Shown here: positions 19,533 to 29,296 of the stretch, in pieces
How positions within the stretch are numbered: the stretch's first letter is position 1
Layout of the letters: every line of letters begins with the position of its first letter
From: Zymoseptoria tritici IPO323
Taxonomy: Eukaryota; Ascomycota; Dothideomycetes; Mycosphaerellales; Mycosphaerellaceae
DNA length: 64,000 nucleotides
Assembly (NCBI RefSeq): GCF_000219625.1
Contig: NC_018215.1
Coordinates: forward strand, 434,001 to 498,000
Reading direction: 5' to 3'
Notes under the pieces: generated by a model
What the model was told of the DNA's origin: nothing
Databases searched by the model: none
The model's input: the letters and a program-made list of their open reading frames with translations, nothing else
Position numbers and translations under genes: made by a program

Positions 19533-20655
19533 ATGCTCATACCAGCAGCTTCAGGCATGGCGCTGCCCAGCGTGAAATCGCTCGTCGAGTGCGGACAATA
19601 CTCTACCTCATTCGAGCCATTCCTACCACAGCTGTACGCGCTGCCGCAACAGATATGGGCGTCCATTGGCGACCTGGGAGCTTTGAAGGACATCTATCTT
19701 AACACCAATCCCGCAATGTCTGGCCTTGGCCTCTCAATCGCCATGATGCCAGTCTTCTTCATCGTCGCTGAGATCAACAAGAACTACAGCCAGGTCGATC
19801 GCGTTTGGTCTATTCTACCGGCATTTTTCAATCTTCACTACGCTTTCTGGGCGCGCGCGAACGGTCTCGAGACGGAGAGATTGAACAGCGTGGCTGTGTT
19901 CAGCATCGCGTGGTCGGTGCGACTCACGTACAACTATTGGCGGAAGGGCGGCTACGAGATCGGAAGCGAGGACTACCGATGGGAATTGATCAAGAAGTAC
20001 ATTGGATCGTTCGGATTCCTACTCCTTAACATTTTTTTCATCTCCACAGTCCAATTGGTGCGTATTTTCGCTGTTGTCGATTAGATGAATGACCTCTAAT
20101 CTCTGGCAGGTTCTCCTCTGGGCGGTCACCCTCCCTACCTACGTCCTGCTTCTCACCTCCCAACTCAGGCCAGAGATCGCCGCTTTCGACCAAGTCTTCT
20201 CCCGACTGCTCGTGGCGCTCGTAGTGTTCGAATACTTCGCAGATGGGCAACAATGGACATATCACCAGGCCAAGGCGGAATATGCAAAGACTGCCAAGGT
20301 GCCTGAAGGCTGGACTCGCGCTCAGATCGAACGCGGCTTCAACACCACCGGACTTTGGAAACACAGTCGCCATCCCAACTTCGCGGCCGAACAATTGATC
20401 TGGATTGTGCTCTACCAGTGGGGATGCTTCAAGAGCGAGACGCTGTGGAACTACACGTGTGTGGGTGTCATCAATTACATCCTGGTCTTCGCTGGCAGCA
20501 CGCCGATCACAGAGTGGATCAGCAGTGGAAAGTATCCGCAGTACAAGCTGTACCAAGAGCGCGTTGGAAGGTTCATACCCTCGATCTTTGGCGCAGGCTG
20601 GAACGAGGAGGAGGTCGAAAAGGCTGCGAAGAAACTGGACAACAAGAAACAGTAG
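19533..20655 (+). CDS. DUF1295 / steroid 5-alpha-reductase-like integral membrane protein
   Basis: Two exons (19533-20057, 20110-20655) with a 52-bp phase-0 intron; 356 aa. Several hydrophobic helices are visible, for example about residues 65-85, 160-180, 183-200 and 315-335. The C-terminal block contains G-L-W-K-H-S-R-H-P-N-F-A-A-E-Q, the signature of the DUF1295/ICMT/steroid-reductase superfamily, where the His and Asn residues lie near NADPH. The family includes enzymes that reduce conjugated double bonds of lipids, but fungal DUF1295 proteins have no assigned substrate. The R-L-T-Y-N-Y-W-R-K-G-G-Y block is also typical. The tail is Lys-rich (K-K-L-D-N-K-K-Q), possibly an ER-retention dilysine-type signal. 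It is divergent from NDUFAF5 over about 250 bp. Confidence 0.85.
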
Positions 20656-21896
20656 GAGTGGAGGACCCGGTCGTTGCGATCGCGCGCCCTCCCGGACATG
20701 CAAGAATGCGCAGCAGCGTGGTAGCGATCAGATATTGTCGTAGAAATAGCAGAAGCCTACAGGTTAGCGAACGGAAATGCAGTCGCAACACGCCATGACT
20801 TCCATGCCGCGCATCTCACCCAACAAGGCAGGTCCTCCGCAAAGGATTACAGCTCCGCTCAGCCAAGAGAGCGAGGCGAAACCCTGCCGTCAGCCACTCG
20901 GACATCTGTAGGTGGAACCTGGGCTCGTCCTCCGTGGGCCGGAGAAACTCAGGACGAAGACCTGGCGAAGGTTTGCCATGTGGCCCCCTAGACCGGTTGA
21001 GAACCGGGCGCAGCAAGCGGAACTGTACTTCTGAACATGTACTCCACATTTTGTCCTCCTCTCTCTTGTTTGCTGCATTTCATCGCCAATGGTCGTAGCC
21101 ATGCAAGCTTCGACAGGCGGCCAGTATCGGAAGTGTAGCAGACCTGTGAGAGAATGAATATGCTCTTCGTTGTCGAAACGATGGTGGAGCCATGCTCGTT
21201 CCACCTCCGCCTTCTGGAAACGCACTACTTTGAATCCATAGCTCCAGAGCGTGAAAGCCCAAGCCGCCAAGCGCCGAAAGAGCTCCACTTCACGAAAGCT
21301 GGGGGTCCTCCAACGCCCGCGGGAAGTGCAGGGAGGGACTGTGGGATGCCATGTCTTTGGATGTTTGTCTCTGTATGTTGTGCTTCCCTCCTTCTCGACA
21401 CTCACTGTTGTTGCATCTTTCCTACAACGCACCTGAAGACTTACCGAAGGAGTGCATCGTCGCCTGCTCCCGCTGTTTCGAGTTCACGACTGATGTTGGA
21501 CTACGCTGATAAGAACTTTGCTGGCGGCACGAGGACTGATCGTCTGACGACCTGGACGCAGTCGCAAGCACACATCATCTGCTCTTCTGATTTGGACACG
21601 ATCTGTACGTTCTCTTAGATCGAAGTCAGCTCTCGTCGGTATGTTCAGTCAGCTCTCGGACACTCTGCGGAAGACGGAGCACATCGTTGATCGCATGACA
21701 GCCAGCTGACCCCGCCAGACCGGCCAGCTCGACTTGCAAATACCTCACTCGACTTACGCAATACAGCCCTTCCATACGCACATTTTGATCTCTCAAAGAC
21801 CGACCCGAGCGGTCTGGTCCTTGGGATCTCGTCTTCCAGTTTCGTAACCCGCGATCGAAGCCTGTACGGAAGCCGACACCATTCGCCGCCACCACC
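20656..21896. other. Long intergenic region / F-box gene leader
   Basis: 1.24 kb without a supportable gene. The longest frames (for example 180 codons on the minus strand near 20890-21432) lack an ATG and show no domain. The part near 21700-21896 probably serves as promoter and 5' leader of the F-box gene. Confidence 0.5.
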
Positions 21897-24110
21897 ATGG
21901 CGAACACTTCTGTCGAGTCGGTTTCTCACGCTACGAGCGTATCCCAGACACAGAGATTCCTTTCGTCGACCCAGGTTCCAATCACAGCTGGTCCCCCGTT
22001 TCAAGAGCAGCCTCGGAAACTGAAAGGGAAGCAAAGATTGCTTGCCGGGTTACAACGCATATCATCGTCTCCTTCGGTCGCACGATTAAGTACAACACGC
22101 TCGCGAGGGTACAGCGGCTCTGGTAGAGCGTCGGTGTCTTGCATATCGCTCAATGCAGCAGCAGGCCCTACTCTGGCTAGAGAGCTCTCCGTCGGCCAGC
22201 TGGAAGGCCGTTCTGCCCTGAGCACTCCCGGGATACAAATACCGCTCTTTGATGAGGCTGCGAGGCATCGCTATCTATCAGGTCTGGATGGCAAGCTCGC
22301 CGTCGGTGTTCCTACAGACCTACGCACAACGCCTATCCCTCGCACTGCGACACCGGGTATTGCAGAAGTGGACGACGACTACTTCTCACGGCCCGTCACG
22401 GATGTGGTTCAGTGCAAAGACTTCAACTTTTGGCGTGACTTACCTTCCGAGCTCAGAACGGAGGTCTTGACGTATCTCAAACCCAGAGAGATTGTCCGAT
22501 GTTCGACCGTGTCCAAATCGTGGCATGCGATGTGCTTCGATGGTCAACTCTGGAGCGATCTCGACACAGGTGGTTTCTACCAAGACATTCCGGCGGATGC
22601 ACTCGTGAGCATAATCACCGCGGCAGGACCCTTTGTGCGAGATCTCAACCTCCGAGGTTGCGTTCAATTGAGAGAACGATGGAACTCGAGAGGTCTTTCT
22701 GACGCCTGCACAAACTTGGACAATCTCTCCCTCGAAGGTTGCCGCATCGATCGGGCTTCGATTCATAACTTCCTGTGGTCGAACAGCGGACTGGTGCACA
22801 TCAATCTAACTGGCCTTGCAGGAGCCACCAACGCCGGCATGAAGATTATTGCTTCCAACTGTCCCAAGCTGGAGTATCTCAACATATCTTGGTGCAACAA
22901 TGTCGACACTCGAGGGTTGCGGAAGGTGATTGAGGGGTGTCCGGAACTCAAAGATCTCCGTGCAGGTGAGATTCGCGGTTGGGATGACCTGAACTTCGTG
23001 CACGAGCTCTTCCTCAAGAACAGTCTGGAGAGGCTCATTCTGATGCATTGTGACACCTTGACAGATGCTGCCCTTGCGGTACTCATTGAAGGCAAGGATA
23101 GCGAGGTTGAGATTCTCTCCGGTAGACCAGTGGTCCCAGCTCGCAAGTTCAAGCATCTCGATCTGACCAGGTGTCGCGGCATTACGGACAAAGGCCTGAG
23201 AACACTTGTTGGGAATGTACCGAGCATCGAGGGTTTGCAGCTCTCGAAGTGCAGCGGCATTTCCGACTCGAGCATGATAGAATTACTGCCAACAACTCCA
23301 CTATTGACTCATCTGGACCTCGAGGAACTGGAGGACTTGACCAATGCATCGATGCAGGCTCTCTCGATCGCCCCGTGTGCCAGCAATTTCAAACATCTGG
23401 GCGTCTCCTACTGTGAGAAGATTGGAGATGCTGGTATGTTGCCGGTGTTGAAGAATTGTACAAATCTCCGTTCGCTCGAGATGGACAATACGCGTATCGG
23501 CGATCTCGTCCTGGCTGAATCCGCGGCCATGGTACGGCAGCGATCACCTCGTACGAAGTTGCCCGGCGTTATCGTTCCAGGGAAACCGCTGTTCAAGCCT
23601 TCGGTAGGCCTCAAGGTGGTCGCTTATGACTGCCAGCATGTCACCTGGACAGGCGTCCGCGAGATCTTATCGCGAAATGCGGATGTCTCAATCACGACCC
23701 ACACGACCCAGCTGCCGCCGTTGGAGAAGCAGTCGGCCTCGAGCTCAGCATCTTCCTCGGCTGAGAATCTCATCATGCTGCCTCGACTTCACATCATGAG
23801 GAGCTCAACCTTCCCTACTGAAGTGATTCAGCTGAAATGCTTTTACACATTTCAGCCGACTGTCGAAGAGCACACCAAACGCGTGATGCGAGGAGATTTC
23901 GTCGCCGCCCGTCGCCTAGAACGGAAATGGGCAGAGTTCATGATGGCCCAGGAAGAAGCTGGTGCCGGTCCAGGGAGGAGAAGACGCCAGCGGAGACTGC
24001 GCGAGACCCAGATGATGCATGCCGACGAAGAGGATCCTGTGGCTCCGGGCTCTGGCGTTGGAGGAGGAAGGCGGCGACGCGCTAGGAGCGGTGGATGCAA
24101 TGTCATGTGA
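21897..24110 (+). CDS. F-box / leucine-rich-repeat protein with C-terminal CaaX-like motif
   Basis: Single exon, 737 aa, start ATG in an ACCACC context. After a ~170-residue Ser-rich N-terminal region comes an F-box (about 176-222: F-W-R-D-L-P-S-E-L-R to L-W-S-D-L), which in other proteins binds Skp1 in SCF ubiquitin ligases. Cysteine-containing LRRs follow (about 240-560), with units such as L-R-G-C, L-E-G-C, I-S-W-C-N-N and L-T-R-C-R-G-I-T-D-K-G-L; these normally bind the substrate. The C-terminal ~90 residues are Arg/Gly-rich, ending G-G-C-N-V-M. The last four residues fit a CaaX prenylation box, preceded by a polybasic R-R-R-R-A-R segment, as in membrane-bound proteins. Animal FBXL2 and FBXL20 also end in CaaX boxes. 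The target is unknown; the gene is distinct from the Grr1 type in its tail. Confidence 0.88.
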   Translation: MANTSVESVSHATSVSQTQRFLSSTQVPITAGPPFQEQPRKLKGKQRLLAGLQRISSSPSVARLSTTRSRGYSGSGRASVSCISLNAAAGPTLARELSVGQLEGRSALSTPGIQIPLFDEAARHRYLSGLDGKLAVGVPTDLRTTPIPRTATPGIAEVDDDYFSRPVTDVVQCKDFNFWRDLPSELRTEVLTYLKPREIVRCSTVSKSWHAMCFDGQLWSDLDTGGFYQDIPADALVSIITAAGPFVRDLNLRGCVQLRERWNSRGLSDACTNLDNLSLEGCRIDRASIHNFLWSNSGLVHINLTGLAGATNAGMKIIASNCPKLEYLNISWCNNVDTRGLRKVIEGCPELKDLRAGEIRGWDDLNFVHELFLKNSLERLILMHCDTLTDAALAVLIEGKDSEVEILSGRPVVPARKFKHLDLTRCRGITDKGLRTLVGNVPSIEGLQLSKCSGISDSSMIELLPTTPLLTHLDLEELEDLTNASMQALSIAPCASNFKHLGVSYCEKIGDAGMLPVLKNCTNLRSLEMDNTRIGDLVLAESAAMVRQRSPRTKLPGVIVPGKPLFKPSVGLKVVAYDCQHVTWTGVREILSRNADVSITTHTTQLPPLEKQSASSSASSSAENLIMLPRLHIMRSSTFPTEVIQLKCFYTFQPTVEEHTKRVMRGDFVAARRLERKWAEFMMAQEEAGAGPGRRRRQRRLRETQMMHADEEDPVAPGSGVGGGRRRRARSGGCNVM

Positions 24111-24895
24111 GCGTGATGTTATGGGGTTTTCTTGCTGGTATAGATGAATGCATTGGGAGGCCGTGTTTGGCGTTTCGATGTTCTTGGTTTGGTGCATAGC
24201 AATTTCGGGAGGATGATGAATGGGATGACATGCCACGGATGACAGTACGAGGGAGAAATGAGATAACCTGATTGACACGTCTGGCACATTTCGCACTCAT
24301 CGCCGCCGTGTCGTCTCTGTCTCGCAAGCTGTTTCGATATCACTTGTTGAAAAGCGGTAAGATCCATGATCGACAGAACACGATACGAAGATACGAGCGT
24401 ACCGTGGTCCTTCTTGTGTTCGTCGAAACTTTGGGCGACACGCCACGTTGTCAAGAGTCTCTAGAGTAGCATGGCAGCCCAAGGTACTGCGATAGCACTC
24501 CCACCTCAACGTCCAAGCCACGCAAGGCATTGACACGATTGATGATTCTGTGAAAGCAGTCGTGCAAATTGAAGGTTGAGGAAAATGTTATATTAGAAGC
24601 AGACTTCTTGAGGGAGGAGATTGGACAGGAGTAACTTCGGGATCGGCCTCAAACCTTGTCGCTTTAGATCTAGTCTACCTTGGCTCTTTTGAGGTTCGGT
24701 CGCCTCGACGCTCTCTTTGCGACCAAGTCCTTCTCGAACTCACGCAACAACAAACAACACATCCTCTCTCACTCCTCCGAAAAGCGATACTGGAGCCCGC
24801 GACACGGAGGTCGCATTCCACTGAGGCCTAGTGTTCTGCGTCGCGCATCTGCTCTCTGGCGAAGAGGGAATGCGACACGGCCTGTTGTCACCGGA
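24111..24895. other. Intergenic region and probable 5' leader of the ankyrin gene
   Basis: 785 bp. An open frame runs upstream of the ATG at 24896 without an in-frame ATG, so it is treated as leader. No RNA gene or repeat seen. Confidence 0.5.
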
Positions 24896-27800
24896 ATGAA
24901 TGGCACCAAATCGCCTGACCAGTCGACCGCCGAGGCTGGCGATTCTGGCAGAGATGAGATCGTAGTGCGTCCGAATTCTTCCCATCAGAATGACGATTCC
25001 AACGCTGCCGGCCAAATTGGAAGCGACGATAATCTTGACAAACCGCCTGGAAAGGACCCGGAACAGCCCCAGGATACAGCCGCGGTCAATGGCGTCGACG
25101 ACAATGCTTCTGAGGCCGAGACACTCATTGACAGTCCTGTCAAGAAAAAACAGCTTGCCGAGAAACAGATGGAGCATGGGGTCAAGGTCGAGCGCAAGAT
25201 GAGTCGTATAGGTGGCCTTCCAGTACCTCTGACCGATGAGGAGGACACTTCGGCTGCAGTATCACCCGCTGCTAGCACTCTCATCAGTGTCGAGAAGGAT
25301 ACGAGTACCGCAGACGCCACCGTCAAAGCAGATCAAGATGCGGCAGTCGAGGATAATGAGGGCAGCGAGTCACTCAGCTCACCAGGCTCTTCGGGCTCCG
25401 AAGCCGACTCTCGCGGATCTTCCGTGGAGCGCGCAGCATCGGAGGTGCCAGGCCAAAGTCGCAACGAGGATCATTCTCCGAACCCGCGCAAGCGGAAACA
25501 CCGCGCATCATCGGTCTCCCTGCCAAATAAACGCCCAAGCCTCGATGCGCCGAAAAGCAGACGTCGCGGTCCTCACTCGGAGGATACGCCAGGTCGCTCC
25601 GAACAATCATTATCTCCGGAATTGCGGACACACAGGCGCGCAGCTTCTACGCAGTCTGCTTTGGCGGACGGTGGCCTGGATAGCAACAGCAGAAAGCGAA
25701 AGTCTAATACCCACCAGCCAAGAAAAGAGTCGAAAACATCTCGAGCAACGTGGGAAGAGTCGGACGCATCCTCGGAAGCGACATCGCATGGCCACCTGGA
25801 CTTCCGGCGGCCGCAGAGAGGTATTGGCAGATCGACGTCTACACCAGGCCGACCAGCAGGGCGCGAGCACAAGCGGCACGTGAACAAGTATGGGTTCACT
25901 CGACTTGCAGAAGCGTGCGAGGACGGCGATCTGGACCTCGTGAAGGAGTGGAGGAAGAAGGATCCAGAGCAGCTGGAACTTGCCGAGTTCGCCGGAAACA
26001 AACCGTTACAGATAGCAGCTTTGAACGGTAATGTCGAGGTTGTGGACTATCTCATTGACCAGGGCTGTCAAATAGACTGCGCGAACGTGGACAAGGATAC
26101 GCCGCTCATCGATGCAGCTGAAAATGGTCATGTGGACGTGGTGCACAGCTTACTCAAAGCTGGTGTCGATCCACTGAGGCAAAATCTAAAGGGACAGCAG
26201 GCGTTGGATGTCGTCACTGACGACACTGATAATGTCGCTGGGATACGTGCGGCGTTGAGAAAGGCCATTGATGAGTGGAACAGCAATGGTGCAAAGCAGA
26301 AGCGGGAGGAGGAGGAGGAGAATCGGCACCGGGCTGGACCGTCTAAGGAGCTACATTTCATGGCACGCTCGTACGAGAACCTCCTTAAGCTCGTGCAGAA
26401 TAACGATCGCAACGGAGTCAAGGAGTTTCTGGATGCGAGAGTGCCGGTCGACAATACCATCATCGCTGCAGCTGCCAAGACAGGAGACAATTATTTGGTG
26501 AACATGTTGTTAGCAGAGATGTCGGACAAGAAAGCTGCTCAGAAGCCGGAACGGCCCATGTTGAGCGTGCTTGGGACTTCGCATTTCGACATGGTGCGAT
26601 CTTTGACAGAACTTGAGAACTTCAATCCACTGTTCCGCAATCGACAGGGCAAGACTTGGCCGGACATTGCTAATGAGCGACATGGTCCTAATTGGCGACA
26701 AGAGTTGGAGCTGTTACAGCGACTCTACGACCAACGCGCTGCCCTGAAAGAACGCCGAAGTTCGAGCCCAGTCACGAAGCGAGATTCGAATAAGCGGCGA
26801 TTCGCACAAGCAACGGCCGACGATGAAAGCGATGACTCGGATGAGGCAGAGGCCCCGCGGCGGAAGAATGGAGGTCGCAGACTAATGTCAAAGAAGGCGA
26901 TGCGCGCGAATGGCAGAGGAAATTCGGACTCGTCGTCCGCAGACGAATCAGATTCGGAGCTGGTGAACACGAAATCGCCCCTCGAGGACGGCGCAATGGG
27001 CCCTCCGGAGAGTCCAGGTTTGACCCGCACATCGACTCGGTCAAGGACGAAAAGTGTTTCGATTCCAGCTCCAGAGTCCTCGCCCCGAACTCGACGACGA
27101 TCTTTGTCATTCCGTGGAACTGCCGACAAGCCCCTACCGACCGTGGACGAAACTGCCGAAGAGAAGCAAGCTGCAGACGAGCGGAAGGCAGCGGAAAGGA
27201 AGGCCGAGGAGGAAGCTGAGCGCTTGGAGAACATTCGCAAGGCCGAGGAAGCTGCAGCGGCCGAACGAGCGGCGAAAGAGGCAGCTGAGGAACAGGCGCG
27301 GAAAGCAGAGGAGGATCGCAAAGCCGATGAAGCTCGACGAACAGAAGAAACGCGCAAAGCAGAGGAAGCTCGAAAGGCGGAAGAGGATAGGATCCACTCC
27401 GAACGAGAGAAGGCTGAAGCGAAACGCGCGCATGAGGACGAGGTTCTTGCTTCATTACCTGTGATGGTTTCCGATGTCTTGAGGCCCTCCTCTGACCCGG
27501 CGCGTCCGACAGACTTGAGTCTCATTCTCAGACATTTTACACCTTTGCGGGTTGTGCAACATGAGAGCGATGAAATGGATATGGACGTGGATCAGAAAGG
27601 CATCGATTCTTCGTCGTGGGTTCTCAACGTGCAATCTGCGCCGTTCCTGGGTCCACGGGGTTTGGAATTGATGTTGCAGTCTGATGGTGCTGGGTACGAA
27701 GGCAGCCTTGCCGAGCAGTGGACCACGAAGGACCTTGCGTCGAACGAGATGGATGCCGTTGTCTCCATGTTATCCGATCTCGCTCAAGATCCCAGCGGAG

Positions 27801-28189
27801 AGCTGCCTCCAGCTCCGGTGGACCAAGACGGCATGTCCATGCTTACCTGGGAGGAAGAGCTGCAACGAGCGCAAGACCATGAGAATGCTCGTCTGGCGAC
27901 AAAGCGGCGACTTCGCGAGGGTAAGGCCAAGCTGCGGTATGTCCGGCTAGGCGATGTCATGCGCCATCTGTGTCCGGCGGCGAAGGAGGCCTTGCTGCCG
28001 GTGCACTTCGACAGGCTTCGAGGCAAGCGTCAACACGGCAAATATCACGACGACAGCTTCGTGCGTTCGCTGGGTAATGGCATCAAGCAGATCTCGGGAC
28101 CGAGAGCTTATATGAACGGCGAAATGGTGGATATTGAGACTACGAGCTGGACGGGAGTTACGAATTGCAGGACGGTCCATCAGAAATGA
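24896..28189 (+). CDS. Ankyrin-repeat chromatin protein, Hos4-like (Set3 complex) candidate
   Basis: Single exon, 1,097 aa from the first ATG. The first ~320 residues are Ser/Asp/Glu-rich with basic K-R-K-H-R and K-R-R-P-S patches that look like nuclear signals. Ankyrin repeats occupy about 328-450 (K-P-L-Q-I-A-A-L-N-G-N-V-E-V-V, T-P-L-I-D-A-A-E-N-G-H-V-D-V-V) with a second set near 490-560. Residues about 755-850 form a long Lys/Glu/Ala coiled coil. The C-terminal third holds a conserved block (S-L-I-L-R-H-F-T-P to G-L-E-L-M-L-Q). This layout matches fungal Hos4, a subunit of the Set3 histone-deacetylase complex that binds H3K4-methylated chromatin. The assignment rests on architecture, so another ankyrin chromatin protein is possible. 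Confidence 0.6.
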   Translation: MNGTKSPDQSTAEAGDSGRDEIVVRPNSSHQNDDSNAAGQIGSDDNLDKPPGKDPEQPQDTAAVNGVDDNASEAETLIDSPVKKKQLAEKQMEHGVKVERKMSRIGGLPVPLTDEEDTSAAVSPAASTLISVEKDTSTADATVKADQDAAVEDNEGSESLSSPGSSGSEADSRGSSVERAASEVPGQSRNEDHSPNPRKRKHRASSVSLPNKRPSLDAPKSRRRGPHSEDTPGRSEQSLSPELRTHRRAASTQSALADGGLDSNSRKRKSNTHQPRKESKTSRATWEESDASSEATSHGHLDFRRPQRGIGRSTSTPGRPAGREHKRHVNKYGFTRLAEACEDGDLDLVKEWRKKDPEQLELAEFAGNKPLQIAALNGNVEVVDYLIDQGCQIDCANVDKDTPLIDAAENGHVDVVHSLLKAGVDPLRQNLKGQQALDVVTDDTDNVAGIRAALRKAIDEWNSNGAKQKREEEEENRHRAGPSKELHFMARSYENLLKLVQNNDRNGVKEFLDARVPVDNTIIAAAAKTGDNYLVNMLLAEMSDKKAAQKPERPMLSVLGTSHFDMVRSLTELENFNPLFRNRQGKTWPDIANERHGPNWRQELELLQRLYDQRAALKERRSSSPVTKRDSNKRRFAQATADDESDDSDEAEAPRRKNGGRRLMSKKAMRANGRGNSDSSSADESDSELVNTKSPLEDGAMGPPESPGLTRTSTRSRTKSVSIPAPESSPRTRRRSLSFRGTADKPLPTVDETAEEKQAADERKAAERKAEEEAERLENIRKAEEAAAAERAAKEAAEEQARKAEEDRKADEARRTEETRKAEEARKAEEDRIHSEREKAEAKRAHEDEVLASLPVMVSDVLRPSSDPARPTDLSLILRHFTPLRVVQHESDEMDMDVDQKGIDSSSWVLNVQSAPFLGPRGLELMLQSDGAGYEGSLAEQWTTKDLASNEMDAVVSMLSDLAQDPSGELPPAPVDQDGMSMLTWEEELQRAQDHENARLATKRRLREGKAKLRYVRLGDVMRHLCPAAKEALLPVHFDRLRGKRQHGKYHDDSFVRSLGNGIKQISGPRAYMNGEMVDIETTSWTGVTNCRTVHQK

Positions 28190-29296
28190 GTATGTCGGAC
28201 GGGCTGGCAGAACTTGTATATATTAACGTTGCACATGAAGGCAGAAAGTTTGTGCTGTGAGGAATGTCAGCGTTGCACTCTTTCAGTGACTCTTCAGTCT
28301 ACGACCTTACTTCTCGGACAACGATGTTTCGGGCCCGTTGCAGGGATGCCATGCAGCAAGCGTCACCACCTCATGGAGGACATCATGGACTGACATGTCT
28401 GATGCCGGAAGATCGCCTCGACGACTCTCAAGCTTTGCCGCCAGATCTGCTGCCTCTGGCATCTCCGTTTGTCGTGCCTCTTCAGCGTCGTCACAACTCT
28501 GTCACCCGCTGGTATCGGTCGATGGATCAAAAAGCTGCTGCAGTTAAGCCCGACCCTCGGACAAGGTCGCAGATTTTCTCCCCGCATGTGATCGCATCGT
28601 ACAGCAGGGATTAGTACTTCCATGCTCCGGAGGTACACACGTATGTAAGATGGATACATCGAGCATGAGATCGTGTGTGACATGAAATCTACCTGGTAGA
28701 GAGTCATGATCCTTGGCGCATATGTACAGGTCAACATCTCTGCGACGGTGCAATCAATAGATCAGGATGATGCGTCGACACAATAGCAATCCGCCGACGT
28801 GGTCAAGGTATGCCCCGCAAAATCCGCGCCTGAACTCTGAGGTGTAGAATTAGGGTCCACTGGTCTGCCATCTCGTCGGTTGAACTACTGGAATCGCGGA
28901 CGAACTGCAGGCTTGCCATTTCTTTTACCACCTACCTCCGTCTGCTCTCTCCCAACCCGACCATTGCCTCGACTCGCCCTCTTTGCATCCTCTCTCACTG
29001 CATACCATCTTCTGGCGTCCAGCGTTTGCTCCATCCATTTTGCCTGGTGTCGCCTCTGCCGTCCTCGGACCAGGTCCATCCTATCCGGTCGTTACTCATA
29101 GCCGCAATTTTGTTAGCATTTTGGAGCCAGCATCGGACCTCCTATTGTCAACTGTCGACCGTCAACCGTCAACCGTCAACTGTCAACTGCACGATCCCGC
29201 GATTCCCGACCCAATATCCGAACCTCACAGCGCCGAGCTGGAAGAGCAGACCCGTGTGGACTGAGTGGAGGTCGGCAATAGCACAGACGCGAAGGC
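28190..29296. other. Intergenic region, pyrimidine-rich leader of PAS kinase
   Basis: 1.1 kb. The right half is rich in CT tracts typical of fungal promoters and leaders and contains the heptamer repeat at 29147-29188. No supportable gene was found. Confidence 0.5.
29147..29188. repeat. Heptanucleotide tandem repeat (GTCAACY)6
   Basis: Six consecutive 7-bp units: GTCAACT, GTCGACC, GTCAACC, GTCAACC, GTCAACT, GTCAACT. It sits about 110 bp before the PAS-kinase start codon, in promoter or 5' leader sequence, so copy-number variation could alter expression. Confidence 0.9.

Noticed and set aside
20890..21432. 180-codon minus-strand frame in the spacer before the F-box gene
   Set aside because: No ATG at its start, no recognisable domain and no supporting splice sites.
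26725..27525. 266-codon minus-strand frame opposite the ankyrin gene
   Set aside because: Ser/Ala/Arg-rich product is the complement of the K/E/A coiled-coil codons on the plus strand; typical shadow.
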